Origin: Phytopythium helicoides
Taxonomy: Eukaryota; Oomycota; Peronosporomycetes; Pythiales; Pythiaceae
Assembly (NCBI GenBank): GCA_024867545.1
Contig: JANFNE010000069.1
Coordinates: 62,001 to 126,000 of the forward strand
Direction: 5' to 3'
DNA length: 64,000 bases
Part shown: positions 21,566 to 30,701 of the stretch, one piece after another
How positions within the stretch are numbered: the stretch's first letter is position 1
Layout of the letters: each line of letters starts with the position of its first letter
Translations under genes and position numbers: made by a program
The notes under the pieces: model-generated
Database searches by the model: none
Told to the model about the DNA's origin: nothing
The model's input: only the letters and a program-made list of their open reading frames with translations

Positions 21566-22349
21566 TGTAATGATGCCTTGCTAATGTTGAACGGTGGGCA
21601 ACTACGTGGTCCAACTACACGAGTTGGGAGCACGAGCCAAACGACCAGAGACGCCGACATGGCGCCATCACTCGGGTGTGGACGTGGATGATACGAGGAA
21701 TGCCTTGGCGGGCGAGTCACAGCGGTGTTGGACGACAACCGGGACTCTGCACCCAGAACGGTGGGGGATCGTGCCCCACCCACATCAGAGCATCCCACGA
21801 CAAGGGTGGATGGTGTCGCCCACCCGCGATCTTTAGCGGATGCACAGGTCTACTGTGAACGGGGAGGAGGAGTGACGCGGCCGGAAGGCGTGGCGAACAA
21901 GATATAGAAGCGAGAGGCACTCTAGGACCAGAGGGACCTGGGCGGGAACGCTCAGTTGGAGATTCTCTTCGTGGAGCGCACTGGTGGTCTCTGGCGAGGC
22001 GGTGCCAGCCCCTGCGAGGGAGGCCGTCGTCCTGCGAGGGAGGCCGCGTGTGTGGACGATTGAGGCGACCGAGTACGGTGGCAGTGTGGACGAGTGAGGC
22101 GACCAGGCGTTGGTGCAGTGTGGACGATCGAGGCGACCGATTGGGGTTGCAGTGCGGACGAGTGAGGCGACCAAGACGGGCGCAGAGAGCAAGAGTAGAG
22201 GGGTGCGGATAAATAAATAGGCACACGGTGCCGGCGCTGGGTGGCAGATTGTCCCCAAGGGCCATTAATGCGTTGTGTTGTCTGGTGGGAGTGCGTGAGC
22301 ACGCTTGACCGCTGAGCTAGTGGCGGCCCAACCAACCCGTCCTGTTACA
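21566..22349. mobile_element. Solo-LTR-like element (784 bp)
   Basis: Inserted into the t4 spacer. The uninterrupted t2 sequence reads CCAAGTCCTGAACATCCC; here the insert begins TGTAATGATG and ends CCTGTTACA, flanked by a 4-bp duplication TCCT. TG...CA ends with short inverted TGTAA/TTACA fit a solo LTR. No coding sequence is recognisable inside. It carries internal direct repeats: four copies of a 33- to 34-bp unit with GGACGA(G/T)TGAGGCGACC at about 22050-22180, and a duplicated CCTGCGAGGGAGGCCG just before. Confidence 0.65.
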
Positions 22350-22389
22350 TCCTGAACAACCCAACTTCTCCAAGCTCAAGTTCGGAATA

Positions 22390-22627
22390 TATTGCACTTG
22401 TCCGGAAAGCTTCAAATTGAAAAGTGAGATTGACGGGCTGCGTCGGAGCTGCAGACAGCACCGACGCCCCCTTAGGAGCTAGCTCAACGTGTAAACATGC
22501 ATAATCCTACTGGCCATCATCACTTGAGGCGCTAACCGGTGAGTCCGGTCAGGCGCTCGGCTTCCGCTTGATTTTTCGTGTCACGTTCGGGCGAGTCCGG
22601 CGGGCAGGCTTGTCCGTCCTATCAACA
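22390..22627 (-). repeat. LTR (3' LTR of the minus-strand element)
   Basis: 238 bp from TATTGCACTTG to CCTATCAACA. Differs from the partner LTR at only a few positions (for example AAAAGTGAG versus AAATGTGAG, CGCTTG versus CCCTTG), indicating a fairly recent insertion. Confidence 0.9.
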
Positions 22628-22783
22628 CCGCTCTCCAAAGCCCATCGCCGAGGCCGCCCTAGTTGATCGCTTCCTGTACGAGCACGTCTCCACAACTCGC
22701 AGAGTAGTTTCGAACAAGCTGGGAACGTCCTTCATCATTGTAGCAAGACTCTCCCACGAGTCCTCAATTGTTTGCAGTCCAGA

Positions 22784-23438
22784 TCACGATACCAAAAGCT
22801 CCCATCGTTCAAGACTGTCATTGAAACGATGATCCTTGAAACCCGCGACTCCAAGCACCATACCTTGCTGAGTGACAAATTCCTTGATCTCTTCGGTGAC
22901 GTTGAGTGAGCGGTCTGCGTAGAATTTTAGCCTCGACGCGTGCACCTCGTACTCGTGGTCAGTAACTAGATGCTTGATGCGGAATGAGTGAGGCATAGCC
23001 TCTGTCACCATGAATAGCCCCACCCACTGAACCAAAAGCTTGTTGTTCGAAAGTCGTTGGTCAACACGGCTCCAAAGCACATAGTCACCAACATCAAAGT
23101 TACACACCGAGCCCTTCTTGACCACCATGTCATGGAGCCGCTTTCTTTCTTTGATGTCAACAACTTCGCGATGAAGACCATGGAGGGACTCTCGAAGGTG
23201 CTCCAAAAAATTCCCCCGCATGAGATACATCCACTTCCAACTCAACTTCACCGCCTGATCTTGTTACCACAATGACATCCAAGCTAGAGGGTGGGGTGAG
23301 GCCCGTGAATAGTTCCAGTGGTGAATGATCACCGAGCGAGCGAACGGGGGTGAAATTCAAGTCTGCCTGAACTACTGGAAGGAAATAGGGCCATTCCCCG
23401 TAGTCAAGGCGATATTCCGCAAGAAATACACGAAGCAC
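22784..23438 (-). pseudogene. Ty3 integrase C-terminal region and tail fragments
   Basis: Two overlapping frames (23157..23438 and 22784..23251). The first has the EYRLDYGEWPYFLPV and NFTPVRSLGDHSPLELF motifs typical of the region after the integrase core. The second has a GDYVLW...LLVQWVG segment like the GPY/chromodomain-type tail. A frame change near 23200-23250 separates them, and a further break separates them from the integrase core. Confidence 0.7.
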
Positions 23439-23510
23439 TTGGAGGACATCTCTGTTCAGTCTCTCGACGGTTCCATTTAGCCAAGGAGAATAAACTGGAG
23501 AGAATCTTCT

Positions 23511-24482
23511 CTAAATCTTTAACCGGGCACACAAGTGATCAACAGTGCTGTTTCGAAAATGCGTTCCTTGATCCGACATGAGTATTGTTGGGCAGCCATA
23601 TCTCTTGTACCACGACAGCAGGCCTTCAGCTGCTACGTAAGCCGTTGGGTTGGAGCATGAGAATAATTCACAGTAGTGAGTGAGCGAGTCCTTGACCACC
23701 AAAACATATCGCTCATTGCCGAATCCTTCACCGAGGAAAAGAAAATCCCAATGGACGGCTTCATTGCGCTTGACTGCCGTGTATGTGGGCCCATACGGTC
23801 GCTGAATCAGATGTGGGCCTTTCGCGTGCTTGCAAAGTAGGCAAGCCCCGACAAAGGTAGACACCTTTTCAGCCAGCTTTATGATGAAGAACCTAGAGCG
23901 CAACACTGTGAGCATTGGTTCCGTTCCTCGGTGCCCTTGTGCTCCACAGTGAGCAATCACAAATATGCGTGAAAGCAAGTCTTTTGCCGAGGAGGGGACC
24001 CATGGTAGACCCTCGACAAGGATCACCCCCTCCTCCACCTCGTGAGGCCGCTTGAGCTGGGCGAGTGAGCCCCGCGAACGATCTTGAGCATCAATAATGT
24101 CGTCGAGCGTTGGAATTACAAACGCTGGGTCTTCCAGAGGCCGCAAGTGGGATAAAGAATCGATGTGGGCTGGCGCACTTCGACGAGTACGTACTGCTGC
24201 GATTCGAGACGTGCTCACATCCCGCCACCGAGAGATGATGTCGGCCCAGACGTTCCTCTCACCAGGAATATGCTCAATTGTGTACCGTAGCCCACACAAC
24301 CTCATCGACCAACGTTGGAGGCGGTCTCGAACGTGCTGTTTCAGATCGATTCCCGGCGAGAAAATGTAGATCAAGTTAGCATGATCACAAAAGAGCTTGA
24401 AGCCTCGTTCGCGTAGAAGGAGGTATTCAAGTTCGCGCACACCGTAATGATTGGATACGCCTCCTTTTCCACGATGGACCAA
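23511..24482 (-). pseudogene. Ty3 RNase H end and integrase core
   Basis: Begins with RNase H C-terminal motifs (FKLFCDHANLIYI, WADIISRW), then an integrase zinc-binding segment (HCGAQGHRGTEPML...CLLCKHAKG) and the catalytic core (WDFLFLGEG, VVKDSLTHYCEL, DQGTHFRN). It overlaps the preceding frame at 24371-24482, so a frameshift lies near 24440. It ends early after DHLCARLKI, before the region that would carry the catalytic Glu. Confidence 0.8.
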
Positions 24483-25009
24483 TTCAACTGGTGCTGCTTA
24501 AAGTTGCCGCCCTTACAAACAACCAGTTGGTGATTCTGCTCATTGAAGGGGAGAAAATGATTCCATGTCTTCACCACCGTGATGACAACACCCCATCCGT
24601 ATTGAGAAGCATCAGTGAAGACACACAGCTCATCATCATCTTCCGGAAACACCAGCATCGCCGAATCGCGAACCAAAGACACCGTAGCCTGGAATGCAGC
24701 AGTCTCCTCGGGTGTCCACGACGTCGCAACATTGAGAGCACTACGCCCACGCCGCCCTATCCGCTTGCGTTCGTTGTCGAGTTTGGCCTGCAAGGGAGCC
24801 ACGACCCGTGCATAGTCAATGAGCGAGTCATGCAGCCAGTTCGTCGCACACACAAAATACTGGAGCTCTGCCACCGTGCTCGGCAGTGGGAGGCTGGAAA
24901 GAGCATTGACCCGCGCCGGATCGTGTTTCACTCCCACACCTGAGATCAAACGTCCACACCACACCACCTCAGAGCAGTAAAGCGAACTCTTATCCACGTT
25001 CAACTTCAA
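24371..25009 (-). pseudogene. Ty3 reverse transcriptase end and RNase H
   Basis: Contains the RT connection motif (KLNVDKSSLYCSEVVW.GRLISG) and RNase H start (LCVFTDASQYGWG, WSIVEKEAYPI). It continues the long upstream ORF in another frame; the break lies at the A7/T7 homopolymer near 25028-25035. Confidence 0.8.
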
Positions 25010-27210
25010 ACCTGCTTCTTCAATGATGAAAAAAACGAGCGGAGTGCAACGACAAAAGCAGGCAGGTCCCGTGCGTAGATGAGCACATCATCGATCCATA
25101 CGAGCGCGTTTCTCAGGATCATATCTCGGAGAACTGTGTTCATCGTGGACTGAAAGTGTAACGCAGAGTCCATTGCTCCCTGTGGGACACGTGTTGGCGT
25201 GTAAACGCCATCGTCCGTCATGAACGACATTATTTCTTGGCAAGAATCATGCAGTGGCAGCTGCCAGAAGCCGTTTTTCAGGTCAAACCGCGCAAACGCA
25301 ACTGCGCCTTGCATTGCTGAGATCATGACTACATTGGTTGGCATAATTCCAGCAACAGGCTGGGTCATCGCATTGACGGATCGGTAATCAATGGTGAGCC
25401 TGAAGTCTCCGGTGGTTCCTGGCTTTCGAACTGGAACCGCCGCGCTGGCCCAACGTGCAGCGTTATTTTTACGGACCAATCCCTTATCCAACAAAACCGC
25501 CACGTGCTGCCGCAAAAAGGAGCTCTGCAGAGGCGCATACTTGCGCTGTCTGCACCGTACCGGTGTCGCATTGTCCTTCAGCTTGATGCGGAGCGGCTCA
25601 ACGTTGGCGGGCGGGCCATAACCCGCGCTGTCTGCCCATACCTCAGGGAATCGACTCACCAACCCTGTCAATTCCTCCACTTGGGCAGCGCCAAGTCCAT
25701 CTTCTCGCGCTCGCTCCACCAAAGCTTCTGCTTGAGCAATGTCGCATCGGGTCTCGATGCTGACCTCTGCCGTTGATTCGCCCACTGGATACTCATCCTC
25801 GTCCTCAGCCAAGGCAGTCCCCGTTGCCAGCTGCGCCAGCATCTTGTCGATGTCAATACCTAGCGAACCCAACGCATCCTTGCCCAGTAGGAGCTCATGT
25901 TCGCTGCTTTCAATGATCAAACAAGGAACTTGGCGCATGTTCCCAGGGCCAGCATCAGTCGTCAGCGCAAGGTCTAAATGCACCTCCTGCTCACAAAGTA
26001 GCTCACGGCCGTCAGCGACCTGGACACACACTGGTTGCTCCAGGCGACTGACATCAAGCGAGGGCTGTAGGGACTTCAAAGTTTGGACCACCGCTCTTGG
26101 AAGAACACTTCGCTCTGCACCAGTGTCAGGAAGGTACGGTACTTCCAGCAGGTCATTGATTCGAACACTATTCAAAGTAGTGACACCCTTGAGCGCCTTC
26201 GAACGCACCGCATTAGCTCGCTGCTCTTTGTCAGCATAGTACTTGCTCAGGGCCTCCTGGCGCTGCTGCTCCGATGCGGTAGGGCAGTCTTTCAGCCAGT
26301 GAGCTCCATGGCATGCCAGACATCCGTTAGGAGGTAGTTTCTGCTCCTTCACAGCTGGTTTTCCAGGGCCCGGGCCCGCCTTCTTATTCTGGTTTTTCGA
26401 TCCAGTGTCGTCGTTGCCCCGCCGCTGGGCAGACTGTCGCGGCTGCTGAGTCCGTGTAGTCCTTCCACCCGCTGACCCGCCACCCAATTCACGACTCAAA
26501 CGGTGGTAACGCTGCTGAGCACGCGCATGCTCACAGATCAAGTCATAGAGAGCAACATCATCTGTCTTGCAATCGCGTCTCTCTAGATCGACCAGGCGCT
26601 CCACTTGCTCCCGCAGAACAGCTGGGTGCAGGTTCTTAATCAGTAATCGGCATCTGGCCTTCATGCAGTCTCTGGCATCTGGATGAGACGGGTCCATCCG
26701 GCCAATCAGGCCGTGCAGTCCATTCTCTTCCACAATGCGTTCGAAGTCCTGGTAGTAACGAAATACGCGAGCATCACAGTCGTCCACAGATAGGTCCATC
26801 CTTAGCATCTGGCGAAACAGAGTCTTGACATCAGGGACGAACGCATTGACTAATGTCTGTGTCCTTGCCTGGACAGCCAGGAGCACTTCCTCGTCGGATA
26901 TATGCTCCAACGGTTTCTTGAGTACGTAGCGCGCAATCACATCTAGCACATCGGGCCTGACGGTACCCTTCACTGTGGCGACGACACTCTTATAGCGCTT
27001 ACCAGTCACGCTGCACCGGTGACGTATCTTGGTAACATAGTGATTCCACCCACGCAACCAAGTTACGAGCGCTCCGTGCTCCCAACTAGCCAGTTGTGGT
27101 GGACGCACGAACTCGTAAATTGGCTGCGGTATTGGAGACGCATCCATGTCGACATCCCCATCATATTCCATGTTGGCAGCCCAATTCCCCGGGATCGACG
27201 CGCTGATCAC
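25006..27210 (-). CDS. Ty3 Gag-protease-reverse transcriptase ORF
   Basis: 734 codons. Gag-like helical region first, then a CCHC-type knuckle CLACHGAHWLKDC, retropepsin motif LPDTGAERSVLP, and a reverse transcriptase with RLTIDYRSVNAMT, FARFDLKNGFWQL, VPQGAMDSALHFQ and the catalytic WIDDVLIYA box. Gag and Pol are in one frame. The ORF runs out at SFFSSLKKQV because of the homopolymer frame break described for the next fragment. Confidence 0.9.
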   Translation of the reverse strand: MISASIPGNWAANMEYDGDVDMDASPIPQPIYEFVRPPQLASWEHGALVTWLRGWNHYVTKIRHRCSVTGKRYKSVVATVKGTVRPDVLDVIARYVLKKPLEHISDEEVLLAVQARTQTLVNAFVPDVKTLFRQMLRMDLSVDDCDARVFRYYQDFERIVEENGLHGLIGRMDPSHPDARDCMKARCRLLIKNLHPAVLREQVERLVDLERRDCKTDDVALYDLICEHARAQQRYHRLSRELGGGSAGGRTTRTQQPRQSAQRRGNDDTGSKNQNKKAGPGPGKPAVKEQKLPPNGCLACHGAHWLKDCPTASEQQRQEALSKYYADKEQRANAVRSKALKGVTTLNSVRINDLLEVPYLPDTGAERSVLPRAVVQTLKSLQPSLDVSRLEQPVCVQVADGRELLCEQEVHLDLALTTDAGPGNMRQVPCLIIESSEHELLLGKDALGSLGIDIDKMLAQLATGTALAEDEDEYPVGESTAEVSIETRCDIAQAEALVERAREDGLGAAQVEELTGLVSRFPEVWADSAGYGPPANVEPLRIKLKDNATPVRCRQRKYAPLQSSFLRQHVAVLLDKGLVRKNNAARWASAAVPVRKPGTTGDFRLTIDYRSVNAMTQPVAGIMPTNVVMISAMQGAVAFARFDLKNGFWQLPLHDSCQEIMSFMTDDGVYTPTRVPQGAMDSALHFQSTMNTVLRDMILRNALVWIDDVLIYARDLPAFVVALRSFFSSLKKQV

Positions 27211-27356
27211 AACCCAGAGTGTGCGAACTTAACCTCGTTGCACTGCGTACTTAGTGTGGGCGTCGGTGCGAACCGCACTTTATCTTGCCAGAGCTGCCCT
27301 TCACGCAACCTTCCGACGACCTTGACTTGACAACTTGGCAGCAGTAAAGTTAACTT

Positions 27357-27594
27357 TATTGCACTTGTCCGGAAAGCTTCAAATTGAAATGTGAGATTGA
27401 CGGGCTGCGTCGGAGCTGTAGACAGCACCGACGCCCCCTTAGGAGCTAGCTCAACGTGTAAACATGCATAATCCTACTGGCCATCATCACTTGAGGCGCT
27501 AACCGGTGAGTCCGGTCAGGCGCTCGGCTTCCCCTTGATTTTTCGCGTCACCTTCGGGCGAGTCCGGCGGGCAGCCTTGTCCGTCCTATCAACA
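27357..27594 (-). repeat. LTR (5' LTR of the minus-strand element)
   Basis: 238 bp, nearly identical to 22390..22627. The sequence after it on the minus strand (AAGTTAACTTTACTGCTGCC) is where a primer-binding site would be; I do not recognise a matching tRNA. Confidence 0.9.
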
Positions 27595-27604
27595 GAATAA
27601 AACC

Positions 27605-27799
27605 ATGAAGCTCACAACCGTTATCGCTGTCACTACCGCCATAACATCCGCACTCGTGAGCGCTGACAACTCCGGCTCACCCGGCAGCATGCGAGACCCA
27701 GCTCGAGCTGAAGCGGAACACGCCACGCGTCATACCGGTCAAGAAGGGTTCTACGGTCCTGGATTCGGTGGTTGGGGACCATATGGCGGAGGTTGTTAG
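27605..27799 (+). CDS. Small secreted Gly-rich protein, copy t4, separated from its leader
   Basis: Same 64-residue ORF with two substitutions (M to I in the signal peptide, A to T before RHTGQ). The Ty3 element inserted 10 bp upstream of the ATG, so its native leader lies at 22354-22389 and any expression would now depend on the LTR. An extra T in GTCCGTTTGCG after the stop puts the downstream Gly/Trp tail back in the ORF's frame, still behind TAG and TGA. Confidence 0.5.
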   Translation: MKLTTVIAVTTAITSALVSADNSGSPGSMRDPARAEAEHATRHTGQEGFYGPGFGGWGPYGGGC

Positions 27800-28020
27800 G
27801 GAAGTTGAGGAGGTTGGGGAGTCCGTTTGCGAGTTGATCGATGGGGTTGGGGAGGCCGAGGTTACTGGTAATGGGAAGGCTCCGAGAGTGTGTAGTCAGC
27901 CAGTCGCTCAAGAGCGAGACGTCATGGATATCCTAATCTCGTCGAATGCAGACAGCTTCATTTCACGACTTTTCAAATCGATGCTGTTTTACGTTCGAGG
28001 TGGTCACGAGGATACTGTAG

Positions 28021-28753
28021 CATCCGGATAGAGACGGACCTGCATTTCTTGCGTCCGACCAACACCGAGAGCGTTGGTCTTAAGGACGAGATGTCACCTT
28101 AAATCGATGCAAGCGCGTGTGAGCTACCACCTCGTTGGTCCATCTACCGACACCAGCCGCTCACAGTGATGGTGTCACATAGGGGTCTAGGCGTGGTTAT
28201 CCATTCGAGGAAGGGACGGTTTCGGGTCGGGATGATCTCTTTTGACGCCTCCAAGAAGTATCCTTGAGATCAATGGGCGCCACACAGGATTCACGGATGT
28301 GGTTTGTTCGACCAACGAGCTCGATACGTACCATCATAGACGAAAGCGAGCACAGTTGCTCCTTGACCCTCGTGCAAATGTTCTTCAATACTCGTAGGTT
28401 GCTCTGCAGAGATGGCACTAACACATTGCTGTTGTACTGGGATGTGTAGGGCTGTGCTGCAAAGGCATAAAGACGCTTTGAACCTTCTTGTCATTTGTAC
28501 GAGTTGAACTGGATCTCGACCACTTGCACAGTTGATGTCATGGGAGCCAGCACCCACAAACTTTAATAAAATCAGTATAATTGGCTTCACTTTCTTTTAC
28601 ATAACTAGCATTCCACTTTTAAAAAAGCAAATTGTACTGTAATAATAGTTAACTTTGTGCACTCCAAATTTCTAACTGCACCATAAAATCCGGACCAACG
28701 CGAGGTGCATCCACAATCGACCAACTGATCCTTTCGCCCAAGTGCCAGAGCTC
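28021..28753. other. Degraded array sequence and AT-rich spacer
   Basis: 28033-28060 (ACCTGCATTTCTTGCGTCCGAC) is a recognisable degenerate piece of the PL3 arm end; beyond that homology fades. 28560-28665 is AT-rich. No gene supported. Confidence 0.4.
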
Positions 28754-29741
28754 ATGATGCCGCGGGCTCTGGTGCTGCTGGCATTGCTCGCCGCGCTGCT
28801 TGCGCCTCTCGGTGCGTCTTCTGTAATTGGCATTGGCATTGCAAGCTCCTCCTGCGTCCACATGCCAAGTTGCTGGAGCTAACGACCGACGGCTTTAGCG
28901 GCGGAGGCGGCTGCGTGCGACGAGATTTGCTACACGACGGAGCTCTCGGGTTTCTCGCCCGGTGGGCTCACCTGCACGTGTTCGGGCTCCGGTGCCAGTC
29001 GGTCAGGGTCGGGCGCTTGCTCCTGCGGCTCCTGCTACAGCAAACAGAGCGATGGCACAGTGGTCGGCTACGCGGTCGCAAGCGACGGCACCTGTGCCTT
29101 CGGCGTCAACTGCGGTGCGAACAGCTCGGTGCTGTTATATTCAGGCGCGAGGAGTGCTCACAACGTTAGCGGGTTTGCACAGGAGACTGCGACTACCAAT
29201 CGGCTTCGGGCACCGCGAGCACATCGACATCAGGGTCGACCGGCTCAAGTACGAACACTGATGGTAATTGCTGCTGGTAACTCTGTGCCGCGCGAGCTGC
29301 CCTCGGTGATGGTCTGAGTGATGTGTTGGATGCAAACTTGGTCTACTGACAGAATCGACCGCGTCTTCAGCGTCAGCTAGCGCACGCAGCACTGAGATGG
29401 GCGGCAGCACTGGGAGCACCTCTTCGAGCAGCTCCACCAGTGCCACCAATTCCAGTAAGGCACCGATTGCGGTCTGATATCGAATTGATGATACACAACA
29501 CCGACTAAACCAACTGACTACAGGCAGCTCGTTCAAGACGTGGCAGATCGCGCTCGTCATCTGCTCGGTTGTACTCGTCTTTGGACTTGTCTGCACATCC
29601 ATACTGGCGTGCAAGGCCAAGCGGCGGCTGGAGGAGAACGATGACGCGCTCGATGTACAAGCAGCTTACATTCCACACGAACCGACTTCTGGATACTACG
29701 GGTCCGAGTACCGTGTGGTCGTAGTGCCAACGACACAGTAA
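28754..29741 (+). CDS. Cys-rich type I membrane protein
   Basis: Five exons (28754..28811, 28899..29114, 29183..29263, 29353..29454, 29524..29741), all with matching phase, giving 224 residues. Signal peptide MMPRALVLLALLAALLAPL, then an ectodomain with about a dozen Cys including CTCSGSG, CSCGSCYSK and NCGDCDYQS, then a Ser/Thr-rich stalk that is probably O-glycosylated. One transmembrane helix (WQIALVICSVVLVFGLVC) is followed by a basic stop-transfer KAKRR and a cytoplasmic tail with several Tyr (AAYIPHEP, GYYGSEYRVV). No known family recognised; the architecture suggests a surface receptor or adhesion protein. Exon boundaries are well supported by phase. Confidence 0.75.
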
Positions 29742-30197
29742 ATTCTGCTTCTCACTACATGTGAAGATTGTGGTCATCACAGCAGAGCAGCGTGTTCGAT
29801 ACGGCGGAGTTGCTGTCCGTTCAGTCTGTGATTAACCAGCAGCGAGTCGATGTCACTATGAAGACTCGCACTCCAAGTATAAGCAAGCACCAAAGAAGTC
29901 GCGTATACTACATGATAATACACATGTTGAAGTGGCAAACCAAAATGGTACCCACCGGCTCGCTTTCAGCTGTTGGCTAGTCTTGTAGATACCGGTAGCT
30001 GCTGTACCTCTGAGCTCTTTCCGCCTCCCTGAATCCATCGGCTTGGTTTGCCACTTCACCATATTTCCTATTGTATACAGATCGCGATCTCTAACGTGTC
30101 ACGCGTTCATGCAAAGAGTCATTGGCGTCGACACATTCTACCTCTGTCCTCAGAGAACATCGCATCGCCGTACTATTGTACATATTAGTTTGTGGTG
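29742..30197. other. Intergenic with arm-like remnants
   Basis: Contains inverted GTGGCAAACCAA (about 29930) and TTGGTTTGCCAC (about 30040) with nearby TACTACATG...ATACACATGTTGAAG resembling the PL3 arm end. This is probably decayed array sequence. No gene supported. Confidence 0.35.
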
Positions 30198-30432
30198 ATG
30201 ACCACCGTCATTCCTGTGACTGCAGCCATGACCAGCACCCTCGTGACTGCTGATGGCACTGGTTTTCCTGGCAACATGCGAGGTCCCGCTACAGTAAGCC
30301 CACGCAACCACGCCTCATACTAGACAGGAAGGGTTATTTGACCAAGGATTCGGTGTCTGAGGAGGCTGGAGTGGTCTGAGGGGAGCTGGTCCCTGCTGGG
30401 GTTGGGGAGACCGCGGCCACTGGTAAAAACCT
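30198..30432 (+). pseudogene. Fossil copy of the small secreted Gly-rich gene
   Basis: Reads MTTVIPVTAAMTSTLVTADG then GNMRGPAT, aligning with the signal peptide and start of the mature t protein. It goes out of frame before GLFDQGFGV, then a stop, and a tail ending GWGDRGHW-stop that parallels the GWGGRGYW-stop found downstream of the intact copies. Strongly diverged, so the family predates the recent array expansion. Confidence 0.6.
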
Positions 30433-30701
30433 GAAGACTCGACTGTTGTCCGCCTAGACCAAAGTTGCTCGTGTGATTCTCATTGAGTGCCTCGGGACTG
30501 CTTGGTGTTCCACGTGACCTGGTCGAACGGCGGCGGCCCATTTGTCCGATGGCTTCACTGCGTTTTCGTCATACGCACGTCGGACGTCATCACCTCTATC
30601 AAAGCACGCTCTCTGATTGGCCAGACCCATTCTCATCCCTTTTCGCAGTTCAATGCAAATACTTTGCTTCATATCATCTATATCGTTTTCCACGGGGTAT
30701 C

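Larger units (their letters stand above)
22390..27594 (-). mobile_element. Decayed Ty3/gypsy LTR retrotransposon in t4
   Basis: 5.2-kb element read on the minus strand, flanked by a 5-bp target duplication GAATA (22385-22389 and 27595-27599) and by 238-bp LTRs. The insertion falls in the leader of the small Gly-rich ORF, between CTCAAGTTCG and its ATG. Domain order is gag, zinc knuckle, protease, reverse transcriptase, RNase H, integrase (Ty3 order). Several frame breaks mean it is probably not autonomous as read. Confidence 0.9.
7459..28020. repeat. Palindromic PL3 pectate-lyase array (A- B+ C- D+ E- F+)
   Basis: Six copies of one gene alternate in orientation on arms of about 2.06 kb (A 7913..9924, B 10041..12099, C 12559..14619, D 14736..16797, E 17257..19364, F 19481..21542). 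Divergent neighbours share a 116-bp centre (s) and convergent neighbours a 459-bp centre (t). The order is t> A s> B t> C s< D t< E s> F t>. Tandem period is about 4.70-4.75 kb. The right end is broken by two retroelement insertions inside the last t copy. Boundaries were set by eye where arm identity stops. Confidence 0.9.

Noticed and set aside
21717..22265. 182- and 141-codon ORFs inside the solo-LTR-like element
   Set aside because: Low-complexity Ser/Arg/Pro text produced by the internal tandem repeats; no domain.
21566..22349. Insert in t4 as a DNA transposon
   Set aside because: Only 5-bp inverted ends in a TG...CA context and a 4-bp duplication, which suits a solo LTR better; no transposase or long terminal inverted repeats.
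30483..30701. Upstream extension of the Old Yellow Enzyme ORF
   Set aside because: No family similarity; the organelle-like presequence starting at 30702 is sufficient.
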